Positions 35,884 through 50,300 of a stretch of DNA of 64,000 nt are shown piece by piece; within the stretch, counting starts at the first letter, position 1, and each line of letters begins with the position of its first letter. A program made the position numbers and the translations under genes. The notes under the pieces are model-generated. The model was not told where the DNA came from. It searched no databases and saw only the letters and a program-made list of their open reading frames with translations. The stretch is from Biscogniauxia marginata (Eukaryota > Ascomycota > Sordariomycetes > Xylariales > Xylariaceae), in the NCBI GenBank assembly GCA_022695795.1, contig MU404173.1, positions 1-64,000 of the forward strand. Reading direction: 5' to 3'.

Positions 35884-38288
35884 GATTGGATGGAGGGAGG
35901 GAGGTTTAGTTGGATATTATCATGCAGCACTGATATGCTTGCTTTCTGGGTTGATCCTTCGAGCATGGCAGCTTTAAGGGACTCTACCCTTAAATACTAA
36001 ACCGTCTTTTTCTTACCCCCAGAGCTTCAGAGCTCCAAGACATATTATCGACCCTCCGTTCCATCCAGCCTTGCATAGGCCGAAGCCAAGCGACCCCACG
36101 GCCTCGTCGACGTTTCGCGTTCGGACGGCCACTTGAAATGGAGGATGGCAACGGATCCGGTTGTTATAGTGGCCCCATTAGGAAGTTTACAATATTCCAC
36201 GGCCATATCCGCGTTCGACGAAGGCATGTGGCTTGCTCTATTTGGGTATTGGTGCGCCCTCGAGACTCGACCCCCGATCCCTTGAACCCTTGATTTCTAA
36301 ATATCACGTAAGGAAACCTTGGGACTGAGATAAGCTTGTGAGTCCCAGTCTCACGCGTCGTGAATGGTACCTTTCATGGATGAATCCTCCAGCTTAGGAA
36401 AGTCCGTTGACTGGTTTGGCCAGTGGGTGGATATGACATGGTTCAGGTTGGTCGGCGTCGACCAAACAGCTATGTGATTGTATAGGTAACTGGTTACAGG
36501 TTCGGTCCGGCTAACTTAGTCGCTGCCACTGACGGAAAATCTAGATCCGTATTACCCAGATTTGTGACAGATCCTTGAGCGTTTCTAGCGTGTACAGTAA
36601 TGTAATCAGTGTGCAACACACATAACCCCGCGCAACTGGGTAACGGGAATGCCTTGTCGTTCTCCACAGCGATAACGAGGCGAGGTAGTTACCAAGATGG
36701 TCATTCATTTAACGAGCTTTGCGGAGCGCCAAGAATGCAACCACGGGTATGAGAGGTAACAAAACCCCCTGACAAGTCCCAGGAATCTTGATTTCATGAG
36801 CTCACTTGTACCTGATAGTCATTCGATCAATAGCTGGGAAGCTTCTCCGAGCCTCGGCCATGGTCGATCATCTAACCAATCGCTAGCTTCTCCCATTACA
36901 TCACAGGGCTGCGTGAATTTTGTGGCGTTCGAGGTGTAAACAACCTTATTTTTTGCCGTAAGATCCATTCAGATCCATGAAAAGGATCTTCTGGTTGAGG
37001 TGCCAGTTGGGGCTTAGCTTCAGATCTGCTATAGAGATCGCTCGAATCGGCAGGTGTTAAATTAGTCTAGGTCTCGGTGGGCCCTATAGTATGTACATAC
37101 CGGCTGCCAAACGCATTCTATCTGAGCTGCATCGCGGCTTGTCGATGTCACCCTCCAGCATGTCCGAGTTACATAATGGGCTGATGAAATGTCTACCTAG
37201 GTAGTGTAAAGACGAACAAATAATTAGCCCTCATAAACACTGCGCCATCATATGATCATCTCTCACCATTGAATTCTCCGAGTCTTACTAGGCGCCTAAT
37301 TGAATTTCACATTCATGACATACCTCTGAGACTATGGACATAGGTTCCAAATCTATTGCGCTAAGTTAAGAATATGGAATGCCTACAGCCTTTGCTGAAA
37401 CAACTGTACTATCCTGAGATCATGCCTAGCATCATAGGCTGAAGGTGATTGCATTCGGAGGATATAAAGCACTCGAGTGGGATTTTACTGTTACTGATTC
37501 CACGTGGATATGACTGGGATATGACGAATGGCCTCCCCATTAATGTGTCTAGTATTGATTTCACATGCCATTGAGGGACGGGTTGCCGTCGTATTCAACA
37601 GTCAACAATGACCGGGGGACTTCGTGGTGGAAGTACACTGCAGGAACAGCCCCAGTCCATGCTAGCATACTTGGCATCGTCTCGCTTCTGCACATGTGTG
37701 AAATGCAGAACCCGCGGATGCGGCACAAGAGAGACATGGCGTCTAAGTCTTAGCCAGTCTTGCCAGTCATCCCTTGTATTGGCGCTTACTGTACGACTAG
37801 ACTGATGAGTCAGCCCGTCTTAAACTATTATACCATACTCCCTCTTACTAATGAACTAGATTATAGGCCCATCCTGATACATGTATGATCCTCTTGTCTT
37901 AAATGGGTAGACTATCTCAGGTTCTAGGACGGCAAATGGATATTCAAGTTCTTCTAGAACGATGGAGTTGTTGCAACCTTACCTAGACATTGCGGTTTCT
38001 GTTTCCGAAAACGGTGACGCCTGCGGCCCTGTGGATATACACGGGGTCCCTGGATAGCCTGCAGGAATAATCTCGTTTTTTTCTAGTTGAGGGAAACGTG
38101 TTCATTCGTCTTCATTTAATAACAGGATAAGTTGCCGCTTTGTTTCTAGACTCCTAGCTTGTCACATCCTAAGCTCAATAATCTCGACTTCACTCCTACT
38201 TTCATTTGCGGTCGACCTCGTGGTGTAGGACTAATAACCCCCTTCCCCTCCCCCCCCCTTAAACACGAGTTACCAGGAAACAACAACG
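35884..38288. other. Shared upstream region of the A-domain fusion and enoyl-CoA hydratase
   Basis: A 2.4-kb divergent intergenic region with only short ORFs. A perfect CTACCTAGGTAG palindrome lies at 37193-37204. The right end becomes pyrimidine-rich. Confidence 0.55.
38237..38260 (+). promoter_or_regulatory. Pyrimidine tract of the enoyl-CoA hydratase promoter
   Basis: An almost uninterrupted C/T tract lies 29-52 bp before the ATG at 38289. CT-rich tracts next to the transcription start are typical of constitutive filamentous-fungal promoters. The role is inferred from position. Confidence 0.4.
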
Positions 38289-39732
<1,444 letters not shown>

Positions 39733-41837
39733 ACGTGCGTACCCAGGAGGACAGGTACTATTAATAAACGGTGTCATAAATTCAAGCATGTAGTTTTGCA
39801 AGGGTACGAATACAACTTGTTGTTGCGCTGGAGAGGGAAAGCTCCTCTCCAGGCCTAGCTATCTAAGTACTTACTATATACATCTTGATGCATGGTCCAC
39901 ATGTCCGTGACAGTTTAATGTCACCGATTTATAATTATATAAGTGAATGGGTCTCCGAAATTTGAATCGGTAAAAGAACTCCCTTCCTTTTGGGTTTTTT
40001 TTCTTGGGCTCGTATCTTGTTTTAAAAAAAATCCTTTACAAGGGTTAGGAGAATGACAGATTTGGCGCTCCTCCGTGCCTAGGTAATTAATGCAAGGCAT
40101 TCCCTTTTTTTCTTTTTCTTTTTTCTAGACCCTTGTTTCTGCCGGGGGCCTCCGACTCAACTCCAAGACGCGACTGAGTAAAATCCTTTCAGCTCTGACG
40201 GCTTAGTCAGACAGGGAGAGGGACAGGGACAGGGAAAGGGGAAGGAACCTCGCTGCAAAGAAAAAAAAAGACATTTCCAACAAAACAAGGCAATAAATAT
40301 ACACCTAGTTAAGATACTTGTAAGCCCAGTAGTGCATTAGGCTTACTAGTGGCAACCGAAATGAAATTCCGGGGTGGTCTAGGGACCATTGCCCTCGAAA
40401 CTTGACTTACCTCCCTCTGTTGCAATATCCACGTCCTCCTGACGTCTAAAATAGGGTTTTCTTGTCCGGGGCTGATGTGATGAGTGCTCGTCATGATGGA
40501 ATATCTCTAGGCGCGCGCATACGGCGGCGAAACGGAACTCTTTCTCGATGGCAAATCACGCGGATTTCATCCTGGAAAGGGACTCCGGCGGTGTCTCGAT
40601 TGGATAAATGCCTTGGAAGATGAATCATATCATGCGGCGTCTTCCGGGTTGGGCATTCGGGCTGGGGTCAAGGCTGTTGTAATCGGCGTGTTCATCTCCT
40701 TGTAGTCGTTTTTCCCGTGATCAAATTTTAGGGAGGAGGGGGTGGCAATTGCAAGAGATCCTCATGAATGCTAGTATCAGATCTGTTTATCCCTAGATCT
40801 GCTAAATGTCAAGACGATTGTCAATCAATCTAAATAGAGCTCCACTAAGTACATATGGAAGCCGTTGAAACACAGAGTCATGCAGTTGCTTAATCATGTG
40901 AAGACTACTCTCTGGGGGTAGGAGGACCTGCCCCTTCATATATGTGATGGCTGGTGATGCCTTATATTTGCACTTGACGGGAATCCCCTTGCCACTTGAT
41001 TAAATAGAAGCTATTAACCTTTTTAATGCCGAAAAGTCGAGAAGCCCGTTAATATAGTATTTCTGTGTTCTGAAGCCTATTATTCCATAGAGACAATATT
41101 AAAGAGCTATCTAAACATTTAAACGAAGTTAACCTAAACCACGGACAGTCTACAGGTGAACGAGTGCCGTCGGTTTCCTTATAACTCGTTAAAAAATCAT
41201 ATCAAGCACAGTAAATATAAGGGCTCTAATCGCTTTTGGCATGGGATCGATTCATGAAGCATACTGGCAGAAACGAGGCTGTCGCCCTTATTGCTAAGTA
41301 CCAAGCTCTGGAGGTTCATAGCGGTAAAACCAACAAGTGATATCAGTCGAGATGGGCAACAAGTGAGGCATTCAGGTGTAAAAAGACGGCTTCCTCATAC
41401 AGCTTTAGTCCCAGTTCTTTGCGCAATACCTGCTTTGTTGCACCCTCGTATACTGGTACTCATCATGACAGATACCTACATCCAAGCGCTGTGGTTGAGA
41501 CTTACTTTGAGTCATGAGTTAACCGTAACCTTCTTTTTCAATATATTTGCTACATATGGTGTGATATAATCTAGAATGACTAGATCCGCAGCATAGTAAT
41601 TAAACATACTAACTAATTAATGCAGTTATTAACTGATACAACTCAACACGGATCTGCTTGACAAATGCGCAGTTGCCAGAAGTAAAAACTTTGGTATGTG
41701 TTTTTTTATAATTATAGTCCTGCCGTATTTAGCCACAAAGAACTTTCCCCCTTTTTAAAAAAGCTATTTCTCTGCCATGCTCCTGAAACGCACCCTCGTC
41801 TCTCGGTCACGAAATTCCCAGGATCATTGCGAATTTC
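39733..41837. other. Intergenic, nothing recognised
   Basis: Contains T- and A-runs (for example 40020-40032, 40100-40126, 40258-40270) and short ORFs only. No gene or repeat family identified. Confidence 0.55.
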
Positions 41838-42670
41838 TTAGACACATGACGTGCCTGATTGACTGGTCACCGTTAGACATGACGATATCCTACAGTACCA
41901 TTTCTTCGGCCTGTCGCTTTTCTTAAACTTTAAAAAAAGGTCAAACGCAAGATCCATCTTCTCGATATGCACACTGGCAGCTGGTATTCTCCTCTGCTCT
42001 CCTATCAATAGGTCCGTCACGACCGGCCAGAATCCACGGGGGCCTAAGAGAACTGGCCAGATATAGTATGGCATGAACCGGTCAGTAAATCACTTGACTA
42101 AAGTTTCCTTTGGCACATCGGTGTAAATGATGTCCTCTCGCGTTCTCCTGGACAAGAAGTGCTAAACATTGAGAAAATACCCGTCTCACATTGTCTCTAT
42201 CAGGCGCCAGTTCCGGACCAGCGGGTACTTCATGTGAGGTTCACTCCTCTCGATGGCGCTCATCAACTTCGACAAATCGATTCTGTAGGCGTGGACCGGA
42301 ATACAGTAGTCCTTTGAGTTGATGATGCGGCACTGGACCTGGGGCACGAGCATGCCCTGGCCAAAGAGCTGCTGCTGCAGACGGAGCTTGTAGTAGAGAT
42401 CGCGAACAATGAAGAGGTGGCGGTCGAAGTTGATCCAGCCGTAGAATGTTTTTTCCTCGCGCTGTGCGGTAGACCATTGTACGTCGACCAAAGTATAGGT
42501 GTGGTTCATGACTTCATGGGCTTCGTAGCAGGATCGACCGATTGCATTCACCCGGCCGACACGCTCGGTGCCTCGACTTGAATGTCTGAAGTTGGTGACA
42601 GACTAGTTCTAGCCGGGTTTTGGGCGCCAGTTGAGGGAAAAGGGTGAACTCCTGAAAATCATCATGGAGT
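41838..42670 (-). pseudogene. Probable 2EXR-family pseudogene with several in-frame stops
   Basis: Minus-strand translation begins with a 2EXR-like opening block (EFTLFPQLAPKTRLEL, about 42646). After a frame change near 42570-42620 it continues as VNAIGRSCYEAHEVM, matching the family's second block position, and stays open to TGA at 42188-42186. The same frame then continues through TAG and another TGA into a clearly coding block, WPVLLGPRGFWPVVTDLL and onwards, ending at 41838. The 42551-42186 and 42074-41838 segments are exactly in phase. The three stops are explained by CGA-to-TGA or CAG-to-TAG changes, the RIP or deamination direction. Family membership is moderately supported; loss of function is clear unless undetected introns remove all three stops, which is unlikely given the absence of suitable GT-AG pairs. 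Confidence 0.6.
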
Positions 42671-44182
42671 ATATGGATAAATGAATGGAGAGAAGTACGT
42701 GGGAGGATCCTTGAATAGGGTAAACGGTAAGAAGACAAGTCGAGTTGTCGACATGTGGTGTGTGGTGTGCGCAAGCTCTGTATTTTAAGTAAGCGCTGAA
42801 TTGATGTATCTAGTCACAAGGCGACCAACTGCTCGATGATACGTCATAAATACTTACTCTATAGGTTAAGGCATGCAAACATAGGCTTGAAATATTTTCT
42901 ATTACTGTAGGCAATTTGGAATCTGTTACGGCGACGCAGATGGTATATAAGGCAATGCTTGATTTTTCTGGTGTGTTAACGAAAATAATAAACGTGAGGA
43001 AAGAAGGAAATCTCTAACAATCCTGATACCATATATTGCGCATGGGACAATAGGGGAAATGGAGCGAATATTTTACGAGCCGTGCCGTCACATATAAGTG
43101 GATTCACTTTTATCATCTTGTGACCACCAATTGAAATATTAACGTCTTTTGCTTTTTATATATACTTGATTACTCGATACTATGAGGGTCTTTCGTGCCG
43201 AAAAAGGGATGCTATAAAGTAACAATATCAAGTATCGATCGACACCCCTCAATAATGATATGGAGGATGAATTCTCATTCACATTCAGCTAAACCACTAG
43301 TCACGAAAGTGCACTTCGCTATAGGTCGTACGATATTATATTGCCTGAAAAGCGCCCATATATATAAGCAGCTCTCGCTGCAAGCGATTCTCTCTCTTCC
43401 ACTTTTCTTGCTATGAACAGGTGATTCCCGCTCTGAAATATATTTGCTAACAATTAACCTGACTTACTGTAGCTTAGCTGGCAACCACTAAATAGTTCTG
43501 CGACCGAATAGTCTAGCTGACAAGTAGCTTAACTAGGTAGGTAGCCAGCAGTTTAGTTAATACACACTACTAGCAAGTGAAACGATAGGAAGTTGCCTTC
43601 GTTGTTAGATAGTGTAGCTAGCAAATATCCTAGCTTTTCAGTTTCTATACGTGGTACTGTTGCCCACAGAGTTTCGAAGCAGCGTTGACAACACCCTGAA
43701 GTAGTATAGGCACCCAGTAAATGATACAGATTTTATAGGTAGCAGCTCATAAGCAGGTCAGCTAGTAAACATGAATATCAGTGTAGTCACAATTATATTT
43801 TATACAAGACAGCTTTTTATAAACCTGCGCAAGGGTATTTCTCTGTGATTACCTAATCATCACTCTCTTTAGAGGACCGTCATCAGCTTCGTGTCTAGGA
43901 CAGGCAATATCCTATCGATTATGTACACTATAGGACATAACCTGGTTAGAGCTGTTCGAGTTACCAGGTACATTACTTTTATTGGTGCATCGAATACGAC
44001 CCACACTCGACTGAACAGGGGGGGCTGATCCACGCTCGCCTGTAGTGAATAAAGACGGTAGTCAGTCAGCCACCGACGTCCCGCATCTCTTGAGTCATGC
44101 ATACCTTCATTTCCGTTCTCTGGCCAAAGTTGTATCGGCTTCGGCATATTTGCATATCACCTCGTTTATTACTACCGTCACT
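42671..44182. other. Intergenic upstream of the NmrA-like gene
   Basis: Short ORFs only. Around 43440-43640 many short TAGCTA/AGCTAG words and a TAGGTAGGTAG occur, giving weak self-similarity but no clear repeat unit. No RNA gene identified. Confidence 0.55.
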
Positions 44183-45100
44183 ATGACCTTCAAGAATGTC
44201 GCTCTAGTAGGCGCTAACGGTAACCTGGGGACAGAGGTTCTCCGAGCCCTCGTGTCGGCGGGGGCCTTCTCGTTGACCGTAGTGAGACGGCAATCCTCAA
44301 GCTCAGCCCCAGCTTTCGAGAGAGAGGCAATTGTTCGCATCGTCACCGTCGACGACGAACTCTCGCTCGAGAGTTTGAAGGCAGCGTTCCAAGACCAAGA
44401 CGCAGTCATAACCTGCTTTCCCCTCCGGGACCCTTCACAGCATCTACGTATCGCCGAAGCTGCCGCTGCCGCTGGAGTTCGGCGTGTGATACCCGCCGAC
44501 TACGGCAGCTGCGATTCGAGTAGTGCGCGAGCGCAAGAGCTGGTGCCGCTGTTCAAGAACAAAACAGCCGTGCGCGGGAGGCTAAACGAGCTCGCTGCTT
44601 CTTCTGCTAGTGGGTTCTCATGGACGAGCATCGTGTGCGGCCATTTCTTCGACTGGGGCCTGCGAGAGAACTTCTTGCATTTCGACCTCAAAACCAAGAA
44701 GGCAGACATTTTGGATGACGGCAGGTACAAGAGCTCGACCTCGACGCTGGGCCGCGTTGCCGAGGCCGTAGTCAGGGTGTTGGAATTGGGGGAGGAGACC
44801 CGGAACAAGGTGATCTTCATTCAAAGCTTCTGTGTCTCTCAATTGGACGTGCTTGCCGCCCTGGAACGTGCCACCGGGTCGAAATGGGATGCCACGTACT
44901 TGGATTCAGAGGCATTCATCAAGGAGAAGAAGGCTAAGGCTGACGCGGGCGACCGCGCGGCTATTGAGGACTTGGTGTTTGCGCTGGGGGCTGTGGACGG
45001 GAATTGGGAGACGAGGGAGGGATTTGCAATGGACCTCCTAGGATTAAAGAATGAGGACCTCGACGAGGTGGTTAAACGAGTCGTGGATTCAGATGTGTAA
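44183..45100 (+). CDS. NmrA-like / isoflavone-reductase-like NAD(P)H oxidoreductase
   Basis: A single-exon gene. The long frame opens upstream at 44045, but the ATG at 44183 places the dinucleotide-binding motif at the usual N-terminal position, giving 305 residues. Residues 5-18 read NVALVGANGNLGTE, the G..G..G Rossmann loop of atypical short-chain dehydrogenases; VVRRQSSS at about 34-41 supplies basic residues expected for NADPH. A GVRRVIPADYGSC segment near 103-115 matches the fungal NmrA/PCBER family's region around VKRFIPSEFG. Family members are NAD(P)H-dependent reductases or redox sensors; in fungi many sit in secondary-metabolism or stress loci (CipA-type). No cluster partners are evident here. 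The downstream aspartic protease is convergent. Confidence 0.85.
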   Translation: MTFKNVALVGANGNLGTEVLRALVSAGAFSLTVVRRQSSSSAPAFEREAIVRIVTVDDELSLESLKAAFQDQDAVITCFPLRDPSQHLRIAEAAAAAGVRRVIPADYGSCDSSSARAQELVPLFKNKTAVRGRLNELAASSASGFSWTSIVCGHFFDWGLRENFLHFDLKTKKADILDDGRYKSSTSTLGRVAEAVVRVLELGEETRNKVIFIQSFCVSQLDVLAALERATGSKWDATYLDSEAFIKEKKAKADAGDRAAIEDLVFALGAVDGNWETREGFAMDLLGLKNEDLDEVVKRVVDSDV

Positions 45101-45716
45101 ACAACAGAAAAGTGAATTGATTCATGGTAAATGCTGCTGGTGTAATACCTTAGGGATATTCGGCACTAGAGCAAGACTTTTATAGAGAGTAAACCCCTGG
45201 CTATAGACTTGTGTGAAATAACAATATACAAACATGTTTAAGGGGTAATCTTAGAGAGGGATTTTAACAGAGCAAGATAAATCAATTCCAGCCAAATTGA
45301 GAGTAACCGGGGGACAATGTAGTCGAAAATTCTTTGGCACTTGGTTGTTTCCTCCTTCCTATTATCATAATCTCCTATCTACGTACAAAGCTCTTGTCTA
45401 AACCCAAGCTCCCATGCCCCTTTCCCGCGATGATTAGCTCACGCAACAACGCGAGGATAAGAGATACAGGGGAATTTGCCCGTCTAGGCCAAGAAAAGAC
45501 AAGAAACGTCTAAGACCAGGAGGTCCTCACTTCATGCTATGTACGATCAGAGATATGGTTGCTATGTAGTTACAAAAGAGTTGAAAAAAATACTTCGAAC
45601 AGTTTTAAAAGCAAAACGCAAATGAGTATATCGATGCCACATATGATCAAACATAATCACACGCTCCAAAAACGCCCCTCCCAATGCAATGACTAGATGT
45701 TTGAGAAAGCAAAGAC
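45101..45716. other. Convergent 3' region, NmrA-like gene and aspartic protease
   Basis: Holds the two facing 3' untranslated regions. No other feature seen. Confidence 0.55.
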
Positions 45717-47392
45717 TCAGGCAATCATGCTCGCTACCAATAGAGAAAATAATGCCGCCCAAGATTTACAGGAAAAATGCGAATGTGAATACCCCGCCGA
45801 GTTCGCGTTGGGTGAGCTTGTCCCCGCAGCTCCTGAATCACTCCCATCCGTGGCCACGGTCCCGGTCCCAGTTGGCTGGCTGCCCGAAGTAGTAGTTGGA
45901 GTAGCTCGCAGATCTGGCGCGTCGCAATCACCTGTGATGCCAGTCATGTTCGTCTGCGCAGTGATCTCAACCTCGTTCGTACCGCAGTTTACGTACTGAG
46001 CGAGATGTATGGCGTTGTTCGTCTGGTCAAAGACGGCTAGGATGCGTTTAGTATATGCGTACGCGTCGGGCAATCATCCGGGACTATTGTAACGCCAAAC
46101 TCACCATAAGCAGAACGCAGCATCGTGTCTCCCAAGAGAGCGAAGTCATCGCTTGGGCTGATGCCGAGAAAGCACTGCTATATTTGGAATCAGTAACTCA
46201 ACTTCAGAGAAGATAAGGAGTATGTTGACATACCTGCCCGCCGAAGGTTTGAAGTTCCCTGATCAGCTCATTGTACGGGACTTGGATTGTTATACCGTCG
46301 AACGCGAAATCAAGAGTCCCGGGCAGATCATTAAGGGAGCAGTCGACCGAGTAAAACCCATTAGCATCCGTGGCGGCAGCGCCGAAGTCAGCCGCAATGG
46401 AATTGGCCAAATTAGTTGGTAGAAGGGTAAGAGTTGCACCACTATCCAAGAAAACGGCCATCGACGTGTTATCATACTGCTTCCGATTCCCGCTGGGCGG
46501 AGTGAGACTCAACGAGTTCATGTTGACCCAATACCGTGGGACTCGATCGGGAGACTGTTCCGCAGGTATAATCGGCAGCGTTTGAAGGGTTCCGGTGAAC
46601 TTTCCAGTATCCATCCCCCCAAATATTATCACGCCTTCTTCTTCGTGCTTGCTCCCCAGAGCTAGACTGAAGGCCTTAGTATCGGTGGCTCCCTGGTCGG
46701 CCAATTGGTCGACGAAATTCTTGTACGTTATGGTCACATTCTCGCCGTGGCCAATGCCCAGGATACCAGAGAATTCATCCACGGTATCTATAGCCACGCC
46801 GAATTGGACACCCTGCAGTTGTGTGTCTAGGCCAACGTGTTAGGATATACGTTTCAAAGGCGACAGAAAGTTTACGTACTTGTGTCTGCCAGGCCAATGT
46901 CGTCTACGACGTACTGAATACTGGCGCTACCTATACCATACCGGAGCGTCTTTGTGCCCGCTATCTTGACGGCAGTAGATGATGATTGGGGAAGGTAATG
47001 GCCTACCGCCTGACAGAATCTCAGGTCGGCGGAGCCTTCCAGGTTTGAGCAGTCTGGATTCACCCAGAGCTCGAAAGACCCAGTATCTAATTGAACATAC
47101 ACTTCCTGCGGAGGCGTGCCAATCGCCACTTTAGAGTGTCAGTTGTGAGTTATCACGGGAAGCTTAGTAAGTGGGTTTATCACGAACATTTTGCGTAGTA
47201 CGCCACATCGGACCTGTTCGCTAACGGAACAGTAGTGATGGCTCTTTTATCCCAAACGCCAGAAAAGACGTTCCGGTTCGTAGAGTGCACAACTGGTAAT
47301 TTCACAAAGTGACCATCACGGCTCTTGATAGAGGAGTTGGCAGAGCATACAGCTACGGCAAAGTGAAGAAGAATATAGAACCAGGCTGCCAT
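45717..47392 (-). CDS. GPI-anchored secreted aspartic protease (pepsin family A1)
   Basis: Five exons (47392-47188, 47128-46880, 46826-46234, 46174-46105, 46036-45717) join in frame to 478 residues. The start at 47392 gives a classical signal peptide (AAWFYILLHFAVAVCSA). The first catalytic motif is LDTGS with D83 in IGTPPQEVYVQLDTGS; the second is FLDSGATLTLLP with D279. CFLGI and LLGDTMLRSAYAVFD mark the C-terminal lobe; the last join depends on a TACTAA branch site and CCTAG acceptor, and other acceptors give a stop. The tail is Thr/Ser/Gly-rich (about 415-460) and ends in a hydrophobic stretch, SWAALFSLLVASMIA, as in GPI-anchored yapsin/OPSB-like enzymes. Expected at the cell wall or plasma membrane, processing surface or host proteins. 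Exon 4 could start 3 bp earlier, adding one Gln. Confidence 0.9.
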
Positions 47393-50300
47393 GCTAACAG
47401 GCAGTCGATGAACAATGCTACCGCAGACTTTTCTGCATGGGAAGCTTGGGCGGACGTCTGAATTAAAAATTAGGCTAGAATGAAGGTGATGCGATGCGAT
47501 GCGGTGGTGAGGCCAATAGGTCGAGTCGTCCTGTGCGTCCCAAAGCTGGACTGACTTGCCGTCCGATGGAAATAGCTGCAAAATGGCCAAATAGGGAAAC
47601 GAAAAACGAAAACACGAAGGACACGAGAAAAGCGCCGGGGGATCGCAGAAGAGATGAATGAATTGAACGGAAAACGAATGACGATACCAAGACCCGACCT
47701 GCAGAGCCAAGACCAAAAACGACGAGCTGAAAGGGAATGCTAAGAACGAGGACAAGACTTGGACAAGAAACTAAGGAAATTCGATGAAGATAGACACTAA
47801 AGAAGAAAGCTGGATGTCGGAACTATTCATTGGGGGCGTCGGGCTGGCTCCATCGAGAAAGCCTAGCCTACCCGTTACGGCTCCTCGCCTGCCCGCCGCC
47901 GAAACTTCAATGGGTCGAACTCGTCCAAATTCAGGCGTGTCTTGGCGGGCTTCGCCTGTAATAAAGCGGCTACGACGGCGCCGGTGCGGGCCCTGTTGGA
48001 ATACCTACCTAGCAAGGCTCATAGGTTAGCAAAAGCTATTGCTAGGCGCGAGAAAGTCTGGCCAGCCATGGCGCAGGGACTATTATCAAATTTACAATCA
48101 TAGCCCCCCCTCCCCCCCCTAGGCATACGGGACGAAATGTTCTTTAGCGCTCGCGTGGTCCAGATTACCTGTTAGTCCCAAGACTTGGCGGGCGGTCTGT
48201 CGTGTCAAGCTGTGACCAGGAGATCAAACAACAGCGACCCCCTTCCAGAGCGCTGTCTGGGGCTTCGCGAAACCTCCGTGTTGTTCACACGCAGGTTTGA
48301 GCCCCTTCAGGCCCACGTCAATTGAGACTACCTACCTAGGTGGGCTGTCCAAGTCGTGCATAAGTATAAGTTAGTTGGGTAATGTTTCATTCAACGTTCA
48401 TAATCCTCAGGCAATAATTCATGTTTGATGCATGCGACACAACTTGGACATTTGTGAAGAGAAAGTGAACCAGAGTAGAAAAAATCCAGAGATATTGTGT
48501 GATGCGATGAAGAGTAGGTAATAAACAACTTTGCGCACATACCAAGACTACTACAGTACCTATAACCCCCCTGGATTTCGCTCCTTGAAACCGCCCAGGG
48601 CTGCTGATTAGGTATAGGTTAGTTACATGCACTCGTTTTCGGGTATCTCGGCCTCTCATATCCTTGGCGGCTTAGTATCCCAGTGTACAGTACGTAACGG
48701 TAACAAATAAGCATAGCACAATCCCATCCTACATGATATGGGAATTTTATCTTTTTCGAAAGATATACATAGGTAGTGTACATATTTCAACAGCAGATGC
48801 AGGTACGATAATACCACGTCTAGAATTTAGACTGCTCTATTCCCGCAAAAAGTGTCTGGCTGAAATCGGAGGCGGGTGCTTCACCAACGACATTCGAGAA
48901 AAGCTACCGACACTAGATAGTACAGCACATATAACCCTTTTGAACCAATATGTTATGCGAATGTATGAGCATCATACGTTGAGATATTCGATCCCGAATC
49001 GTCTAGCCCAGGAGACAAACTAGGTAGTTCGGGACACTATCAATTCGGTACTGCGCAGGAAGAGATTATCCCCGGGAGCATTAGTATTAGTATGAGGAAA
49101 GCGAGATAGAGTGATCGTTTTCAAACTAGGTAGGTATGTATAAGTATTTTGAGTCAGTCGCCAAGCCAGTAGATAAAACCATCCTAGGCGATTTACAAAA
49201 GCCGTATAATTTGCATCACACGGACAAATGAGCAAAGTTTTGACCGACAGTATCCTCAAACAATTTGACTTCCTTCATCTTTTCGTTACAGTATATTGGT
49301 TCCTGAAAGCGTACCTAGCTTATGTACATAATGTAGAGAGTCGAATATATCTATCCGACTATTTTATCTAATCAGCATAGGCTAAACTTAGAGAGAGTTA
49401 CACAAAGTGAGTTAACACCAAGGTATACATCCAATAGTCCTGCCATCAAGCTCTAAGCGCGCACTGGCTGGTTAGGTTCATACACCTTTGGGCCACCTTG
49501 ATACCTTGTTGACTATAGAGTAGGGAGAATTATTATGAAGACACTTCGACTGTAATACTCAAGGTAGATTGAATTCTCACGAGTGGTTCGTATGGATGTT
49601 CTGTTATCCACCCTCCCCGTCCCATCATCCATCCACGCGTGGTTTCTCGAATAACCAAATAGCCCAGTGGTCATTTCCCACACTTACATATTTACCAGAA
49701 AGACCAGCCGCTATGAACGTAAACTCACACTACAATGGGTCGGACACTACGTCGGATTTTCAGCGCAGCTGTGGCTAGGCACACGCGGCAACATAGCTTA
49801 TTCAACTCATCTGGCCTTGTTCCATTTTGTAGTCTAGCGAGCCAGTAAGATATATGAAAGGATTACTCAAGGATGATAATCTAATATATCTAAAAATGGA
49901 TTGCTTACGATAGTGCATTTATCAGTTAATTGTCTTCCAATTTAAACCACAGTTGCTAACTTATCAACCTTGAATCTGTTTACCTAGTGGCAGGATAGCA
50001 GTAGAAATGTCCATCGGCTAACACAAACGTATACTTATACTACTACCTAATAGCCTCAAGATTAGATTTCTGCTTCTAATCCGAACCAGAGATTATCCAT
50101 CCGGCAAGGAAGCAAAAGAACGTAACAATAACCGAGTAACCTAGGGCAGACTGTATCACAGCTTTTAAAGCGGTAGATATGGGAACCGTACTGCGTTTTC
50201 ATATAACGATAGAAATGAACAGAAGCCAGCCTTGATGCAACATTTTAAGGAGTATAGTGCATTGATCAGGAGTTGACAAGCCAGACAACCAATTCGTCCC

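Noticed and set aside
47393..47755. N-terminal extension of the aspartic protease frame
   Set aside because: The signal peptide begins at the Met at 47392; upstream residues lack family similarity and are best read as leader.
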